From Ponticaulis sp. (GTDB lineage: Bacteria; Pseudomonadota; Alphaproteobacteria; Caulobacterales; Hyphomonadaceae), in NCBI GenBank assembly GCA_002701295.1, contig NZUJ01000129.1:1-62540 (forward strand): a stretch of DNA of 62,540 nucleotides. The letters run 5' to 3'. Within the stretch, counting starts at the first letter, position 1. The number at the start of each line of letters is the position of its first letter. Position numbers and translations under genes: made by a program. The notes beneath the pieces are model-generated. The model was not told the origin of the DNA and did not search any database. It was given only the letters and a program-made list of their open reading frames with translations. Below, piece after piece: positions 30,061-38,436 of this stretch.

Positions 30061-30941
30061 CAGCCAGCACCTCCGATTTCTGCGAGGGCGAATTCATTGT
30101 TTTTCTTGCGGACGTAAACCAGCCCGGAATCCCGAAGGTCGACGCGCTCAAGCTGGCGATCGAGTACACCCGTCTCCCGCTGCAGCGCAGCCAGAACGGT
30201 CAAAGCATCTTCACGCGCCTCTCCGGATGGCAGACTGATACGCACACCCGAGACCATAACAAGATCCCAGCGGCGGTTGCCGATCCGGTCTGCATAATCC
30301 AGTCTGGAATGTATTGTCTGAAAGGCTTCAAGCTCTTCGAGGAGCGACGGCCAGGCCTCAACAGCGCCTTCACCCTGCACCACTCCGTACTCCGCGCCTT
30401 CAATCGTGACCGACGCTTCTTCTCCGGTCACATGCAGCGGGGTCAAAGGCGCATCGAGCGTTTCACGAAACATGACGGACGTTTTGAGCGGCGTGACAAA
30501 CACAGTCACCTGGTTAGGCCAGAAACGGTGAACCTGAATATCACCAAAGCCCTTCAACTGATCGAGGCGCGCTTTCAGGGCATGCGGGTCAGCACGAAAC
30601 ATGCTGTCACCTTCAACAATGCCCAGCTTAGCGCGGATTGCGTTTTCCTGGTCGTCTGAAACTTCAATGATCTGGATAGACTTGATCGACAAGCCGACCG
30701 TCTTCGCAGCGCCATCTGCCAATTGATTGGCTTTGTTCTCCACGACAGACATGGATTGCCCCATCCAGGCGGCAGCGCCAACCAGAATAGCCAAGAGAAA
30801 AAACACGCCCATGATAATGGACGATGCATCGGCCGTTTGTTTCACAACAGCATCACGTGCAGGAGACGCAGGCTTCTGCCCTCCCTTGGTGGTTTTTCTG
30901 CCGCTGGACTGTTTCTTCTGACCACCCTTCACCTGGGGCAT
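30060..30941 (-). CDS. ftsQ: cell division protein FtsQ
   Basis: A 293-residue bitopic protein of the FtsQLB complex. A very basic cytosolic tail (1-34, with many Lys and Gly) leads to one membrane helix at about 42-59. The POTRA domain follows ([19 protein letters not shown].. about 82-160), then the FtsQ beta domain with [20 protein letters not shown] (about 225-245) and the closing [13 protein letters not shown]. Its start overlaps the end of ddl by 13 bases and its stop overlaps the ftsA ATG by one base. This fits the classic ddl-ftsQ-ftsA order. Confidence 0.95.
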   Translation of the reverse strand: MPQVKGGQKKQSSGRKTTKGGQKPASPARDAVVKQTADASSIIMGVFFLLAILVGAAAWMGQSMSVVENKANQLADGAAKTVGLSIKSIQIIEVSDDQENAIRAKLGIVEGDSMFRADPHALKARLDQLKGFGDIQVHRFWPNQVTVFVTPLKTSVMFRETLDAPLTPLHVTGEEASVTIEGAEYGVVQGEGAVEAWPSLLEELEAFQTIHSRLDYADRIGNRRWDLVMVSGVRISLPSGEAREDALTVLAALQRETGVLDRQLERVDLRDSGLVYVRKKNNEFALAEIGGAG

Positions 30942-31840
30942 GACGCATCCTCAATCATCCACCCGACCAGTTCGGCAAAAGAAATGCCGAGGCTGGCCGC
31001 CTGTTCCGGGACGAGAGAGGTTGGCGTCATGCCAGGCTGCGTGTTGGTTTCCAATATCACAAGCCGGTCCCTCTCGTCATCGTAACGAAAGTCGGACCGC
31101 GTCACACCGCGACAACCGAGCGCCTGGTGAGCCTTCAATGCGGCTTCCATGGCAGCTTGTGTCACTTGCCCCGGCAAATCTGCCGGAACCACGTGGCGCG
31201 ATCCCCCACTCGCATATTTTGCGTCAAAATCGTAAAACTCTCTTAACGGTATGATCTCTGTGACACATAAAGCGCGATCTCCCATCACACCGACTGATAA
31301 TTCTTTGCCCGGGATGTATTCTTCACACATCAGATTGTCGCCATAGACCCAGCTTTCAGACATCAGTTGGTCGGCGGGTGCATTCTCACCCTCGCGAATA
31401 ATAACGACCCCAAAGCTCGAACCTTCTGCGATAGGTTTGATCACATAAGGTGGTGGCAAAGGGTGTTCAGAGGAGGCATCGGCGCGGGTTACGCGCACGT
31501 CTGCGGCAATTTCAATCTGGTTTTGCGCATAGACCGCCTTGGACTTGCGCTTGTCCATCGCAACAGCTGACGCCGCGACGCCGCAATGGGTGTAGGGAAT
31601 ACCCATCACTTCGAAAATACCCTGCACGCAACCATCTTCTCCCCAGGGCCCGTGAAGACCGTTCAGAATGACGTCCGGAGCTGCGTCTTTTATTTGCTGA
31701 GGGAGATCACGCGTCGCGTCGATTTCGATGACTTCATATTTGCCAAGCTCGCGTGCAGCCTTTGCCATAGCCGTGCCGGATGAGATCGATACCGGTCGCT
31801 CTGAGGACCATCCGCCATAAACAACTGCCACGCGTTTCAT
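30929..31840 (-). CDS. ddl: D-alanine-D-alanine ligase
   Basis: A 303-residue ATP-grasp enzyme that makes the D-Ala-D-Ala dipeptide for peptidoglycan. [17 protein letters not shown] at the start, [14 protein letters not shown] near 60, [13 protein letters not shown] near 133, [14 protein letters not shown] near 175 and [12 protein letters not shown] near 268 are the standard DdlB-type motifs. The usual GG-S-E motif reads GGWSSE, so the catalytic Glu is kept. It heads the ddl-ftsQ-ftsA-ftsZ group; its promoter should lie in the 258 bases to the divergent SnoaL gene. In most relatives murB stands directly before ddl, but here murB is 23.5 kb away. Confidence 0.96.
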   Translation of the reverse strand: MKRVAVVYGGWSSERPVSISSGTAMAKAARELGKYEVIEIDATRDLPQQIKDAAPDVILNGLHGPWGEDGCVQGIFEVMGIPYTHCGVAASAVAMDKRKSKAVYAQNQIEIAADVRVTRADASSEHPLPPPYVIKPIAEGSSFGVVIIREGENAPADQLMSESWVYGDNLMCEEYIPGKELSVGVMGDRALCVTEIIPLREFYDFDAKYASGGSRHVVPADLPGQVTQAAMEAALKAHQALGCRGVTRSDFRYDDERDRLVILETNTQPGMTPTSLVPEQAASLGISFAELVGWMIEDASCPR

Positions 31841-32098
31841 TTGCGCTCTCCCAACACTTTACTAACGGCCATTCTGCTCGCCAAAAAAGGCAGACCTGAG
31901 ACGAATTCGAGGATTTTGGGAAGAGGATGCCTCATCACGGTGAAAGAAACTTCTCAGACACCTTCGGGCGGAAAAGACCTCACGACTTCATCAATTACTG
32001 TCTTTGCAATTCCCGTATGTCGCACTACCGATTGATCGAACAGGCAGACGAGAATAGGCCTGCATTTTGAGTGAGTCTTTCGACGATGGATCGCAATC

Positions 32099-32518
32099 AT
32101 GACTGATACGCCAACATCTTCCGATATAGTTTCCAGATATTATGCTGCGTTCAATGCCAAGGACTGGGGCGCCATGACAGGCTTTCTCAGTGATGACGTC
32201 CGGCATGACGTGAATGAGGGCGCGGGGCGCAATGGCAAAGCCCGGTTCGCAGACTTCCTGCAACACATGGATCACTGCTATGACGAAACCCTGACAGACG
32301 TAGTGATCATGACGAACGACACTGGGTCACGTGCTGCCGCCGAATTCATCGTCAACGGCATATATAAAGAGACAGACGGCGGACTTCCTCCCGCTTCCGG
32401 CCAAAGCTATCGACTTCCCGCTGGCGCCTTTTTCGAGATCGAAAACGGCCAGATCCAGCGTGTGACCACTTACTACAATCTGCAACACTGGATCGAGCAG
32501 GTTCAGGGCGATCTTTAA
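32099..32518 (+). CDS. SnoaL-like, ketosteroid-isomerase-related protein
   Basis: A 139-residue protein of the SnoaL/NTF2 fold, close to the ketosteroid isomerase-related family (TIGR02096 as I recall). Typical segments are IVSRYYAAFNAKDWGAM (about 10-26), FLSDDVRHDVNEGAGRNGK (29-47) and FFEIENGQIQRVTTYYN (105-121). Cytosolic. The substrate is unknown; members of this fold can be isomerases, hydrolases or ligand binders. The LRR-kinase gene starts 15 bases after the stop, so the two are almost surely in one operon, with the promoter in the 258-base gap to ddl. Confidence 0.83.
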   Translation: MTDTPTSSDIVSRYYAAFNAKDWGAMTGFLSDDVRHDVNEGAGRNGKARFADFLQHMDHCYDETLTDVVIMTNDTGSRAAAEFIVNGIYKETDGGLPPASGQSYRLPAGAFFEIENGQIQRVTTYYNLQHWIEQVQGDL

Positions 32519-32533
32519 GCACAGGCAATTGTT

Positions 32534-33844
32534 TTGGCATCTTTAGACGACCTCAATTCCGGCAAGCTCGCCGGACAGAAACACGTTCGGCTCAATGAAG
32601 GCCTGACGGAATTCCCCAAGGCACTGTTTGAGCTGGCTGACACGCTCGAAGTGCTCGACCTGAATAGCAATGAATTGTCCAGCCTTCCGGATGATTTCGG
32701 CCGCTTCAAAAAGCTCCGTATTCTGTTTCTGTCCAACAATCCTTTCACGGTATTGCCAGAAGTCTTGTCCGACTGCCCTGCACTTTCGATGGTGGGTTTC
32801 AAGAACAACAAGATCAGCCAGGTCCCGGAAAATAGTCTGCCAGATCAGTTGAGATGGCTGATCCTGACAGACAATGAAATCACCGCCCTTCCCCAATCAA
32901 TCGGTCGGTTGAACAAGTTGCAGAAATGCATGCTGGCTGGAAACCAGCTGACTGACCTTCCTGAAGAGATGGCAAACTGCCGGTCGATTGAATTGCTGCG
33001 CCTGTCGGCAAATCATTTTGAAGCCATTCCGGACTTCGTCTTCGACCTGCCAAAACTGACCTGGCTGACCTTCGCCGGGAACCCATTGCATCAAGCCTTT
33101 GAAAACCAGCTCGACCTGCCGAGTATTTCATTTGGCGACCTGACGCTGGAAGACGTGCTTGGTGAAGGCGCGTCAGGTGTAATCTCGCGTGCGATCTGGT
33201 CTTCGCCGCCATCGGACCTCGCTGAGGAGCAAGGCGAAGTTGCGGTGAAAGTCTTCAAAAGCGATGTCACCAGCGACGGTTATCCGCAGGACGAAATGAA
33301 AGCCTGTCTGGCGGCAGGTCGGCACCCCAACCTTGTTCATCAGCTTGCTCGCGTAACCGATGCCGCACGTTCCGGACTTGTCATGAGGCTTATCGGAGCT
33401 GAGTATCGAAATCTCGGCCTGCCGCCGACTTTCGAAACCTGCACGCGCGACGTTTTCGCGTCAGACCTGGTGTTGAGCGCAGAGCAGGCTCTGCACATCG
33501 CCAGGCAGATGACAGATGTCTTGCAACATCTTCGGGCGCATCAAATCTGTCATGGTGACCTTTACGCGCACAATACGCTGATCAATGCCGACAGCCATGT
33601 CCTGTTCGGTGACTTTGGCGGCGCCGCAAATTACGCGTCACTTCCACAAGATCAGGCTGAGAGACTGGAGCGCGTGGAAGTTCGTGCCCTCGCCTGCCTG
33701 TTCGAAGACCTGGTGTCGCTGGTTCCGATACCTGATCGCGAAGCCCCTCAGATCAAAAGTCTGATTGAACTCATCCAGGACTGCATGTCGACACCGGTTA
33801 CAGCACGCCCGGATGTTCGCACGATCAGAGCGCGGCTCGGATGA
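32534..33844 (+). CDS. leucine-rich-repeat protein kinase
   Basis: A 436-residue fusion. Residues about 35-185 hold six or seven leucine-rich repeats (LxxLxLxxNxLxxLP form); residues about 200-436 are a eukaryote-like protein kinase with glycine loop GEGASG (210-215), K239 in VAVKVF, catalytic HGDLYAHN (340-347, with D342 and N347) and DFG at 360-362. All key residues are present, so it should be active. No signal peptide or membrane helix: a soluble cytosolic kinase. From memory, this LRR-kinase type is found in many Proteobacteria with no known target. It starts at TTG 32534, 15 bases after the SnoaL gene; no better ATG is present before the repeats. Confidence 0.9.
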   Translation: MASLDDLNSGKLAGQKHVRLNEGLTEFPKALFELADTLEVLDLNSNELSSLPDDFGRFKKLRILFLSNNPFTVLPEVLSDCPALSMVGFKNNKISQVPENSLPDQLRWLILTDNEITALPQSIGRLNKLQKCMLAGNQLTDLPEEMANCRSIELLRLSANHFEAIPDFVFDLPKLTWLTFAGNPLHQAFENQLDLPSISFGDLTLEDVLGEGASGVISRAIWSSPPSDLAEEQGEVAVKVFKSDVTSDGYPQDEMKACLAAGRHPNLVHQLARVTDAARSGLVMRLIGAEYRNLGLPPTFETCTRDVFASDLVLSAEQALHIARQMTDVLQHLRAHQICHGDLYAHNTLINADSHVLFGDFGGAANYASLPQDQAERLERVEVRALACLFEDLVSLVPIPDREAPQIKSLIELIQDCMSTPVTARPDVRTIRARLG

Positions 33845-33933
33845 TATCTGTCTGGATAGAATTTCTGACAGGCAAATTCATTGCCCACGTCATAAGATGT
33901 ATATACATGTGATTTATAAGTTCTGGAGCCGAT

Positions 33934-34371
33934 ATGACTTACAAAATGCCTGACGAAGCCCTGACACCTGAGGCATTCATGGAAAGGGCGGCAACAAGTC
34001 TCCCAGCTCATCTCGGAATTCGTCTTACCAAAACGACGCGCGAAATGTTTGTCGGCGAATTCGACGTGAAGCCATTTCACATGGCACCGAATGGATTCCT
34101 GCACGCCGGGAGCGTTGTGACACTCGCTGACTCAATGTGCGGGCTCGCCTGTGCAGCCAACCTTCCGGACACTTCAAGCGGGTTTACGACCATAGAGCTA
34201 AAGACGAATTTCTTCGGCACAGCTCTCGAAGGGACGGTCACCGCCACCGCAGTGCCGGTTCATCTGGGTCGCACGACGCACGTCTGGGATTGCGAGGTCA
34301 CACATCGCGACACAGGCAAGCGAATGGCACTATTTCGCTGTACCCAGATGGTTCTCTTTCCCAAATCCTGA
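33934..34371 (+). CDS. PaaI-family thioesterase
   Basis: A 145-residue single hotdog-fold thioesterase of the PaaI/YdiI type, which hydrolyses acyl- or aryl-CoA. The key region is NGFLHAGSVVTLADSMCGLAC (about 53-73), with the HxG and the Asp in the hotdog helix, then GFTTIELKTNFFG. It follows the LRR-kinase gene on the same strand after 89 bases, so it may be co-transcribed or have its own promoter. The C terminus reads ALFRCTQMVLFPKS, as in relatives that act on phenylacetyl- or hydroxybenzoyl-CoA. The substrate is not decided. Confidence 0.88.
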   Translation: MTYKMPDEALTPEAFMERAATSLPAHLGIRLTKTTREMFVGEFDVKPFHMAPNGFLHAGSVVTLADSMCGLACAANLPDTSSGFTTIELKTNFFGTALEGTVTATAVPVHLGRTTHVWDCEVTHRDTGKRMALFRCTQMVLFPKS

Positions 34372-34378
34372 CGCCTGA

Positions 34379-35278
34379 TCAGAGAAAAAGCGTTCGCCGC
34401 TTTCTCTGATTAAATTGAGACGAGATTCCCAATAACGAAGCTTTTCCTTGCGAAACATTCAGAACCGGCCGCGTGCGGTTTATCAGTTCATCCCGGATTT
34501 CACCTCGCCCGGCGCTGATGGGCACCAGCGCTATTTTGCATTGGCGGACAAATTGAGACACCCGTTTTTCTTCCTCGGGAAGAAATTGGTACATGTTGTT
34601 GCTGTTTTTGCGGAGCCTCAGTCCCAGGACGTGTTCTCCCAATTTCTGACGAAACTCCGAACGGCACGTATTCCGCAGATGGTCGCGATAAGCGGCGCTG
34701 ATGTCTGTTGATTCGCCGATGTGGATCAGCTCGTCATCGGGCGCCCGCACAATAACCAGTCCCGGCCCGTCCTCTCCAGGTCGACCATCTGTCGCTGTCG
34801 GATCAACGGTCAGCGCCATACGTCCGCCTGCTGACACCAGCTCTGCACTGACCGCCTGGATCCGGTTCCAGAGTGAGACCGCATTAGACCATACGTAATC
34901 ACCATTTTCGTCGAGCCCTGTCAGGCGGAGCTTTCGAGCAAGGTGCGCGCGCACATATTCAGACAGCTCCAGGCGGCAAATTTGCGTCGGGATGAAGCGA
35001 AGCGCGAAGTCTTCAATCGCATAATTCGTGTCGCCACGATTTCGGCGATAGTCTTTGTAGAACTCCGAGTGAAGGGAATGCCGCTGACGTCCCAACGTCT
35101 GTTTCAGATTGAATGTCTCACCGACGAAGAAAGTCTCTGCGTCGGCCAGAAACAGATAAACGCCAGCGACGTCTGGCCCAGTCTCATCCATGGGCACTCG
35201 GCGGGCGGACAATAGCGCTCTGAAGCCGTCCGCGAGCAAAACATCAGAACTGTCCTGAACAGAATTCCAGAATGCCAT
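34379..35278 (-). CDS. protein with two tandem GIY-YIG-like domains
   Basis: A 299-residue soluble protein that I do not recognise as a named family. It appears to hold two copies of a GIY-YIG-like core. Copy 1 (about 37-122): AGVYLFL, then FFVGETFNLKQTLGRQRH. Copy 2 (about 172-276): GLVIV, then LIHIGESTDISAAYRDHL, and at its end DELINRTRPVLN, which resembles the E-LI-P-LN end of GIY-YIG nucleases. The first tyrosine is kept in copy 1 only (GVY) and the YIG motif reads FVG and HIG, so activity may be reduced or lost. The C terminus is basic. It is convergent with the PaaI gene, 7 bases apart. Confidence 0.55.
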   Translation of the reverse strand: MAFWNSVQDSSDVLLADGFRALLSARRVPMDETGPDVAGVYLFLADAETFFVGETFNLKQTLGRQRHSLHSEFYKDYRRNRGDTNYAIEDFALRFIPTQICRLELSEYVRAHLARKLRLTGLDENGDYVWSNAVSLWNRIQAVSAELVSAGGRMALTVDPTATDGRPGEDGPGLVIVRAPDDELIHIGESTDISAAYRDHLRNTCRSEFRQKLGEHVLGLRLRKNSNNMYQFLPEEEKRVSQFVRQCKIALVPISAGRGEIRDELINRTRPVLNVSQGKASLLGISSQFNQRKRRTLFL

Positions 35279-35365
35279 TCATCCATCCCTCCACGGGATG
35301 GGAAGCTAGTTGGGGGTTGCGAACAGACCGTCTAATCCGGCACCAAAATTTCTTTCGAATTTCGA

Positions 35366-35905
35366 TTACTGATCAACGCGCTTCAACCCATTTGTATAGC
35401 GTTGCCAGTTTTCGACATAATGCAGCGCAGAGGCCAGCAACATCTGCTCACCAGCTTCATCAACTTGGCGGATGACTTTTCCCGGGGCACCCATAACCAG
35501 AGAGTTATCTGGAATCTCTTTGCCTTCAGGAATGAGCGCGTGCGCCCCAATGAGACAATTCTTGCCAATTTTTGCGCGGTTCAGAACCGTCGCCCCAATG
35601 CCAATCAGGGAATTATCGCCAATCGTGCAGCCATGAAGCATGGCCATGTGCCCCACTGTCACATTCTTCCCAATCGTCAGAGGTACTCCTGCGTCCGTGT
35701 GCAAAACGCTACCGTCCTGAACGTTCGAATTCTCGCCGATTGTGATTGGGTCATTATCCCCACGAGCCACGACGTTGAACCAGATGCTTGCATTCTCTTT
35801 AAGCACCACGCTGCCCAGAACTGTTGCATTGTCCGCAATCCAGTATTTCCCAACACCCGGAAGAGAAACTCTTTTATCTCCAAGGTCATAGACTGCCATA
35901 TTCAT
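35366..35905 (-). CDS. gamma-carbonic-anhydrase-like (YrdA/PaaY-type) protein
   Basis: A 179-residue left-handed beta-helix protein. Hexapeptide repeats ([46 protein letters not shown]) carry the three zinc-type histidines ([12 protein letters not shown]). These proteins form trimers and are cytosolic; a few hydrate CO2, many have no proven activity. Either of two ATGs (35905 or 35899) could be the start. A perfect 19-base palindrome (35921-35939) lies just upstream and may be an operator for this gene. It follows the GIY-YIG-like gene on the same strand but upstream in transcription, with an 87-base gap. Confidence 0.9.
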   Translation of the reverse strand: MNMAVYDLGDKRVSLPGVGKYWIADNATVLGSVVLKENASIWFNVVARGDNDPITIGENSNVQDGSVLHTDAGVPLTIGKNVTVGHMAMLHGCTIGDNSLIGIGATVLNRAKIGKNCLIGAHALIPEGKEIPDNSLVMGAPGKVIRQVDEAGEQMLLASALHYVENWQRYTNGLKRVDQ

Positions 35906-35920
35906 CCCTTGCCTGTGTTT

Positions 35921-35939
35921 TACACGAAAGTTTCGTGTA
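35921..35939. promoter_or_regulatory. 19-base palindrome, possible operator
   Basis: TACACGAAA-G-TTTCGTGTA is a perfect palindrome 16 bases upstream of the gamma-carbonic-anhydrase-like start codon and ahead of the RNA candidate on the other strand. Its size and symmetry suit a dimeric repressor. Which protein binds is unknown. Confidence 0.45.
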
Positions 35940-35994
35940 TATTTCGTCTTGTATATCTCTTAACTGTTGTATGGTGGACTTGTCTAAAGATTCG

Positions 35995-36172
35995 CAGAGA
36001 TTCGGACTTATCCAGGCTCTGTGACAGTGAAAAGAGGTGCGCGTGGAAACACGTTTTGCATTGTGTGCTGGGCCCGGGCCCACCCAACGAGCGGACAGAC
36101 CATCCGCCACCTCTTTTGCCCCTCAGTTTTTTAACAAACGCCGCAGTGCTTCAAGGCCTGCGGCGTTTTTCT
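35995..36172 (+). ncRNA. candidate structured RNA with own terminator
   Basis: The gap before phoH can fold into a compact RNA. A hairpin CAGAG..CTCTG (35996-36021) is followed by a 10-bp closing stem AAAAGAGGTG (36030-36039) with CACCTCTTTT (36108-36117). Inside it are a CGTG-GAAA-CACG tetraloop hairpin (36042-36053), a 14-base palindrome TGGGCCCGGGCCCA (36069-36082) and GCGGA-N7-TCCGC (36091-36107). A rho-independent terminator ends it at about 36172. Total length near 180 bases, like 6S RNA, and GCCTGCGGCG near the 3' end recalls the 6S 3' side, but the overall fold is not a clear 6S match. It could also be a small regulatory RNA or a leader of phoH. No good promoter was found. Confidence 0.45.
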
Positions 36173-36175
36173 TTG
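36136..36175 (+). terminator. rho-independent terminator upstream of phoH
   Basis: ACGCCGCAG (36138-36146) pairs perfectly with CTGCGGCGT (36158-36166), followed by TTTTC. As it stands 22 bases before the phoH ATG on the coding strand, something must be transcribed into it from the left: either a separate RNA or an attenuated phoH leader. Confidence 0.85.
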
Positions 36176-36196
36176 TAGTAAGCCAAGGAGGCCTTT

Positions 36197-37006
36197 ATGG
36201 GTAAACGATCTGCAGTACGGAAAATTCGCAATGCCGAATTCAATACCGACGCCTATTTCGAAGACGAATCCCAGGCACAAGGCCACAGCTTATACGCCAT
36301 TGACGGCGGCTGGACGCCAGATGACGAACCAAGAGGTCGCGCTGGCAACAGAAAGCAGAAAGACGCGCCACCTCGCGAGCAAAGCTACACGAAAAATGTG
36401 AAGCCGCGCTCCGAAGGTCAGGCTCAGCTGATGAAGGCGATCGACACGTATAACCTTGTCTGCGCGCTTGGTCCGGCGGGAACGGGTAAAACCTATCTCG
36501 CGATCACAAAGGCCGTCGAAGCTCTGCAAAAAGGTGAAGTTGGCCGGATCGTACTTGCCAGACCCGCCGTGGAGGCCGGTGAACAGATCGGCTTTTTGCC
36601 AGGCGCCATGGAAGACAAACTCGCCCCCTATCTGCGCCCACTTTACGATGCATTGTCGGACCGCCTGTCTCCAAAGCAATTGAAGGAAATGCTGGCAGAA
36701 GGTGTCATCGAAATCGCCCCGATCGGTTTTATGCGCGGCCGGACTCTCAACAATGCTTTCGTGGTCGTCGATGAAGCTCAGAACTGCACCTATACGCAGA
36801 TCAAAATGTTGCTGACGCGTCTTGGCTGGCACTCGACCATGGTTGTGACGGGTGACCCGGCGCAATCCGATCTTCTGCCAGAACTTTCAGGCCTTAAGAC
36901 AGCGGCTGACAAGCTTGAAGCTCTGAATGATGTCGCGGTTGTCCGCCTGCAGGCCGAAGACGTGGTACGCCACCCACTGGTCGCCCAGATGCTCGACACG
37001 CTCTAG
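36197..37006 (+). CDS. phoH: PhoH-family ATPase
   Basis: A 269-residue PhoH-like P-loop ATPase of the short PhoH (PsiH) class. Walker A is GPAGTGKT at 92-99 and Walker B with VVDEAQN near 191-197; TGDPAQSDL is the sensor region. About 65 polar residues precede the ATPase core. Members are linked to RNA metabolism and phosphate stress, but the exact role is not firm. The ribosome site AAGGAGG is near-perfect. A terminator only 22 bases upstream and one 26 bases downstream make it monocistronic and probably under attenuation-type control. Confidence 0.93.
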   Translation: MGKRSAVRKIRNAEFNTDAYFEDESQAQGHSLYAIDGGWTPDDEPRGRAGNRKQKDAPPREQSYTKNVKPRSEGQAQLMKAIDTYNLVCALGPAGTGKTYLAITKAVEALQKGEVGRIVLARPAVEAGEQIGFLPGAMEDKLAPYLRPLYDALSDRLSPKQLKEMLAEGVIEIAPIGFMRGRTLNNAFVVVDEAQNCTYTQIKMLLTRLGWHSTMVVTGDPAQSDLLPELSGLKTAADKLEALNDVAVVRLQAEDVVRHPLVAQMLDTL

Positions 37007-37032
37007 GCCAGAGAGTTCAAGATTAAACGAGG

Positions 37033-37058
37033 AAGCCCGCTATTCGGCGGGCTTTTTT
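37033..37058 (+). terminator. rho-independent terminator of phoH
   Basis: AAGCCCGC (37033-37040) pairs with GCGGGCTT (37047-37054), then TTTT. The hairpin lies on the last codons and stop (CTA on this strand) of the convergent patatin gene, so coding and terminator functions share the same bases. Confidence 0.9.
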
Positions 37059-38350
37059 GTGTCTGTGCCTAGAAGACGATCTGCCGCCATGGCAACGCCG
37101 CGATCGCGATCGTCTTCACCGGCAGGCTGGGTCGGACAGTTCTCCGGAATACCGAAATGCAGATCGAGGTCTTCGGAATTGACCGAGGAATTTAAAAGCG
37201 CATCAGCCAGGCGCTCTTTCTCAAACCAGATCAGGTCCTGACGCGCGCACGTTCGGGCAAACTGGAACAGGCGTTCACGCTCATTCTGATCGAAATCAAG
37301 AGACCCGCCAAACGCCAGGTCAGGCGGGATGAACGCAACGCTGAAATTCATATTGTGCTGAGCCGAGAGAGCCGCGTACTCGCCAATCGCGCTACGGCCG
37401 CCAAAAATCAGCATCGTGTCAAAGGCTTTGGACACGATCTCAATGGTATTGACTTTCGTCATGCTGGATGGCGACTTCATCGGCCCATTCATGATGATGT
37501 AGAGATTGGCATTATCCAGAATGCCGATCGGATCGGACCAGAGCGACATGAGTTCCGGCCCCAGAAAGAAGGGCACAGTTGCTGACCCATCGACGTGCAT
37601 TTCCTGATAGGTCTCGCCGTTCGCCTCCACATCCAGCATGACCGGTGGAAACACGCCCGGCACGCTTGCTGATGCCACCAGAATGTCGCGAAACAACTCT
37701 CGCGCCCGCGCATCTCGCTTTAACGCGATCTCACCCATATTCCAGTAGGTCGTTAGCTGACGATCGAGATTGGTCGTCGCAACGAGAAGCACGCGCCCCT
37801 TCTCAGCCTCAGTCGCGACGGCGGAAACCAGCTCATCAGTCACATATTGATCAACAAGATTGCGAAGCGGTTCGGGTTTGAAAAAGCTCGGCCGATAAAA
37901 AATACCGATGCCTTCTGTTTTCAGAAGCTCTGATGCTGTTTCGCCGGCAAAGGCATCCTGAAGTTCGTCATCCCATTCCGATCCAAGAAATGCGAAAGGC
38001 GCGATGAGCGCGCCTGTGCTGACACCTGTCACAACCTCAAACTGAGGACGATCCTCAAGTTCTGTTAGTCCGACAAGCAAGCCCGCACCGAAGGAACCAC
38101 CCGCGCCTCCGCCGGAAAGCGCGAGAAAATCGAGCGAGCCGTCATTCGACTTTTTCAATCGAGCAAGAACGTCTTCATTGATCTGAACATAGTCAGGGTT
38201 GAACCCCACATAGCGGATATCCGGATCGAAACCCGGCACCACAGCATCGAATGGCGCCGGAGGCGGCCCCGATCTCGGCTGGGTGATACAGGCAGATAAA
38301 ACCAGAGCGCTGAGGCTTAGAACGCCGGTGGTCAGGCAATTTCGGATCAC
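37040..38350 (-). CDS. patatin-like phospholipase, lipoprotein
   Basis: A 436-residue lipoprotein with lipobox LSAC (Cys21), then a patatin domain. Oxyanion loop GGGAGGSFGAG (80-90), nucleophile elbow GVSTG with Ser111, and the catalytic Asp in VDGSATVPF (about 260) are all present, so a Ser-Asp acyl hydrolase is expected, acting on phospholipid or other acyl esters at the periplasmic membrane face. The N terminus of the mature protein is Pro-rich (QPRSGPPPAPF). Its gene is convergent with phoH and its last codons lie in the phoH terminator. No partner gene is apparent. Confidence 0.92.
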   Translation of the reverse strand: MIRNCLTTGVLSLSALVLSACITQPRSGPPPAPFDAVVPGFDPDIRYVGFNPDYVQINEDVLARLKKSNDGSLDFLALSGGGAGGSFGAGLLVGLTELEDRPQFEVVTGVSTGALIAPFAFLGSEWDDELQDAFAGETASELLKTEGIGIFYRPSFFKPEPLRNLVDQYVTDELVSAVATEAEKGRVLLVATTNLDRQLTTYWNMGEIALKRDARARELFRDILVASASVPGVFPPVMLDVEANGETYQEMHVDGSATVPFFLGPELMSLWSDPIGILDNANLYIIMNGPMKSPSSMTKVNTIEIVSKAFDTMLIFGGRSAIGEYAALSAQHNMNFSVAFIPPDLAFGGSLDFDQNERERLFQFARTCARQDLIWFEKERLADALLNSSVNSEDLDLHFGIPENCPTQPAGEDDRDRGVAMAADRLLGTDTKKPAE

Positions 38351-38436
38351 GTCGTCGTCCAGATCTTGTTATCAGATAATATCCATATATCGGCGACGGT
38401 GCGGTGCGTCACGATCTCCTTGCGGAAGGTTGTGCG

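Noticed and set aside
35995-36172. SRP (4.5S) RNA or tRNA in the gap before phoH
   Set aside because: The SRP signature GGAAGGAAGC is absent, and no tRNA T-loop (GTTCGAA) or anticodon-arm pattern can be placed.
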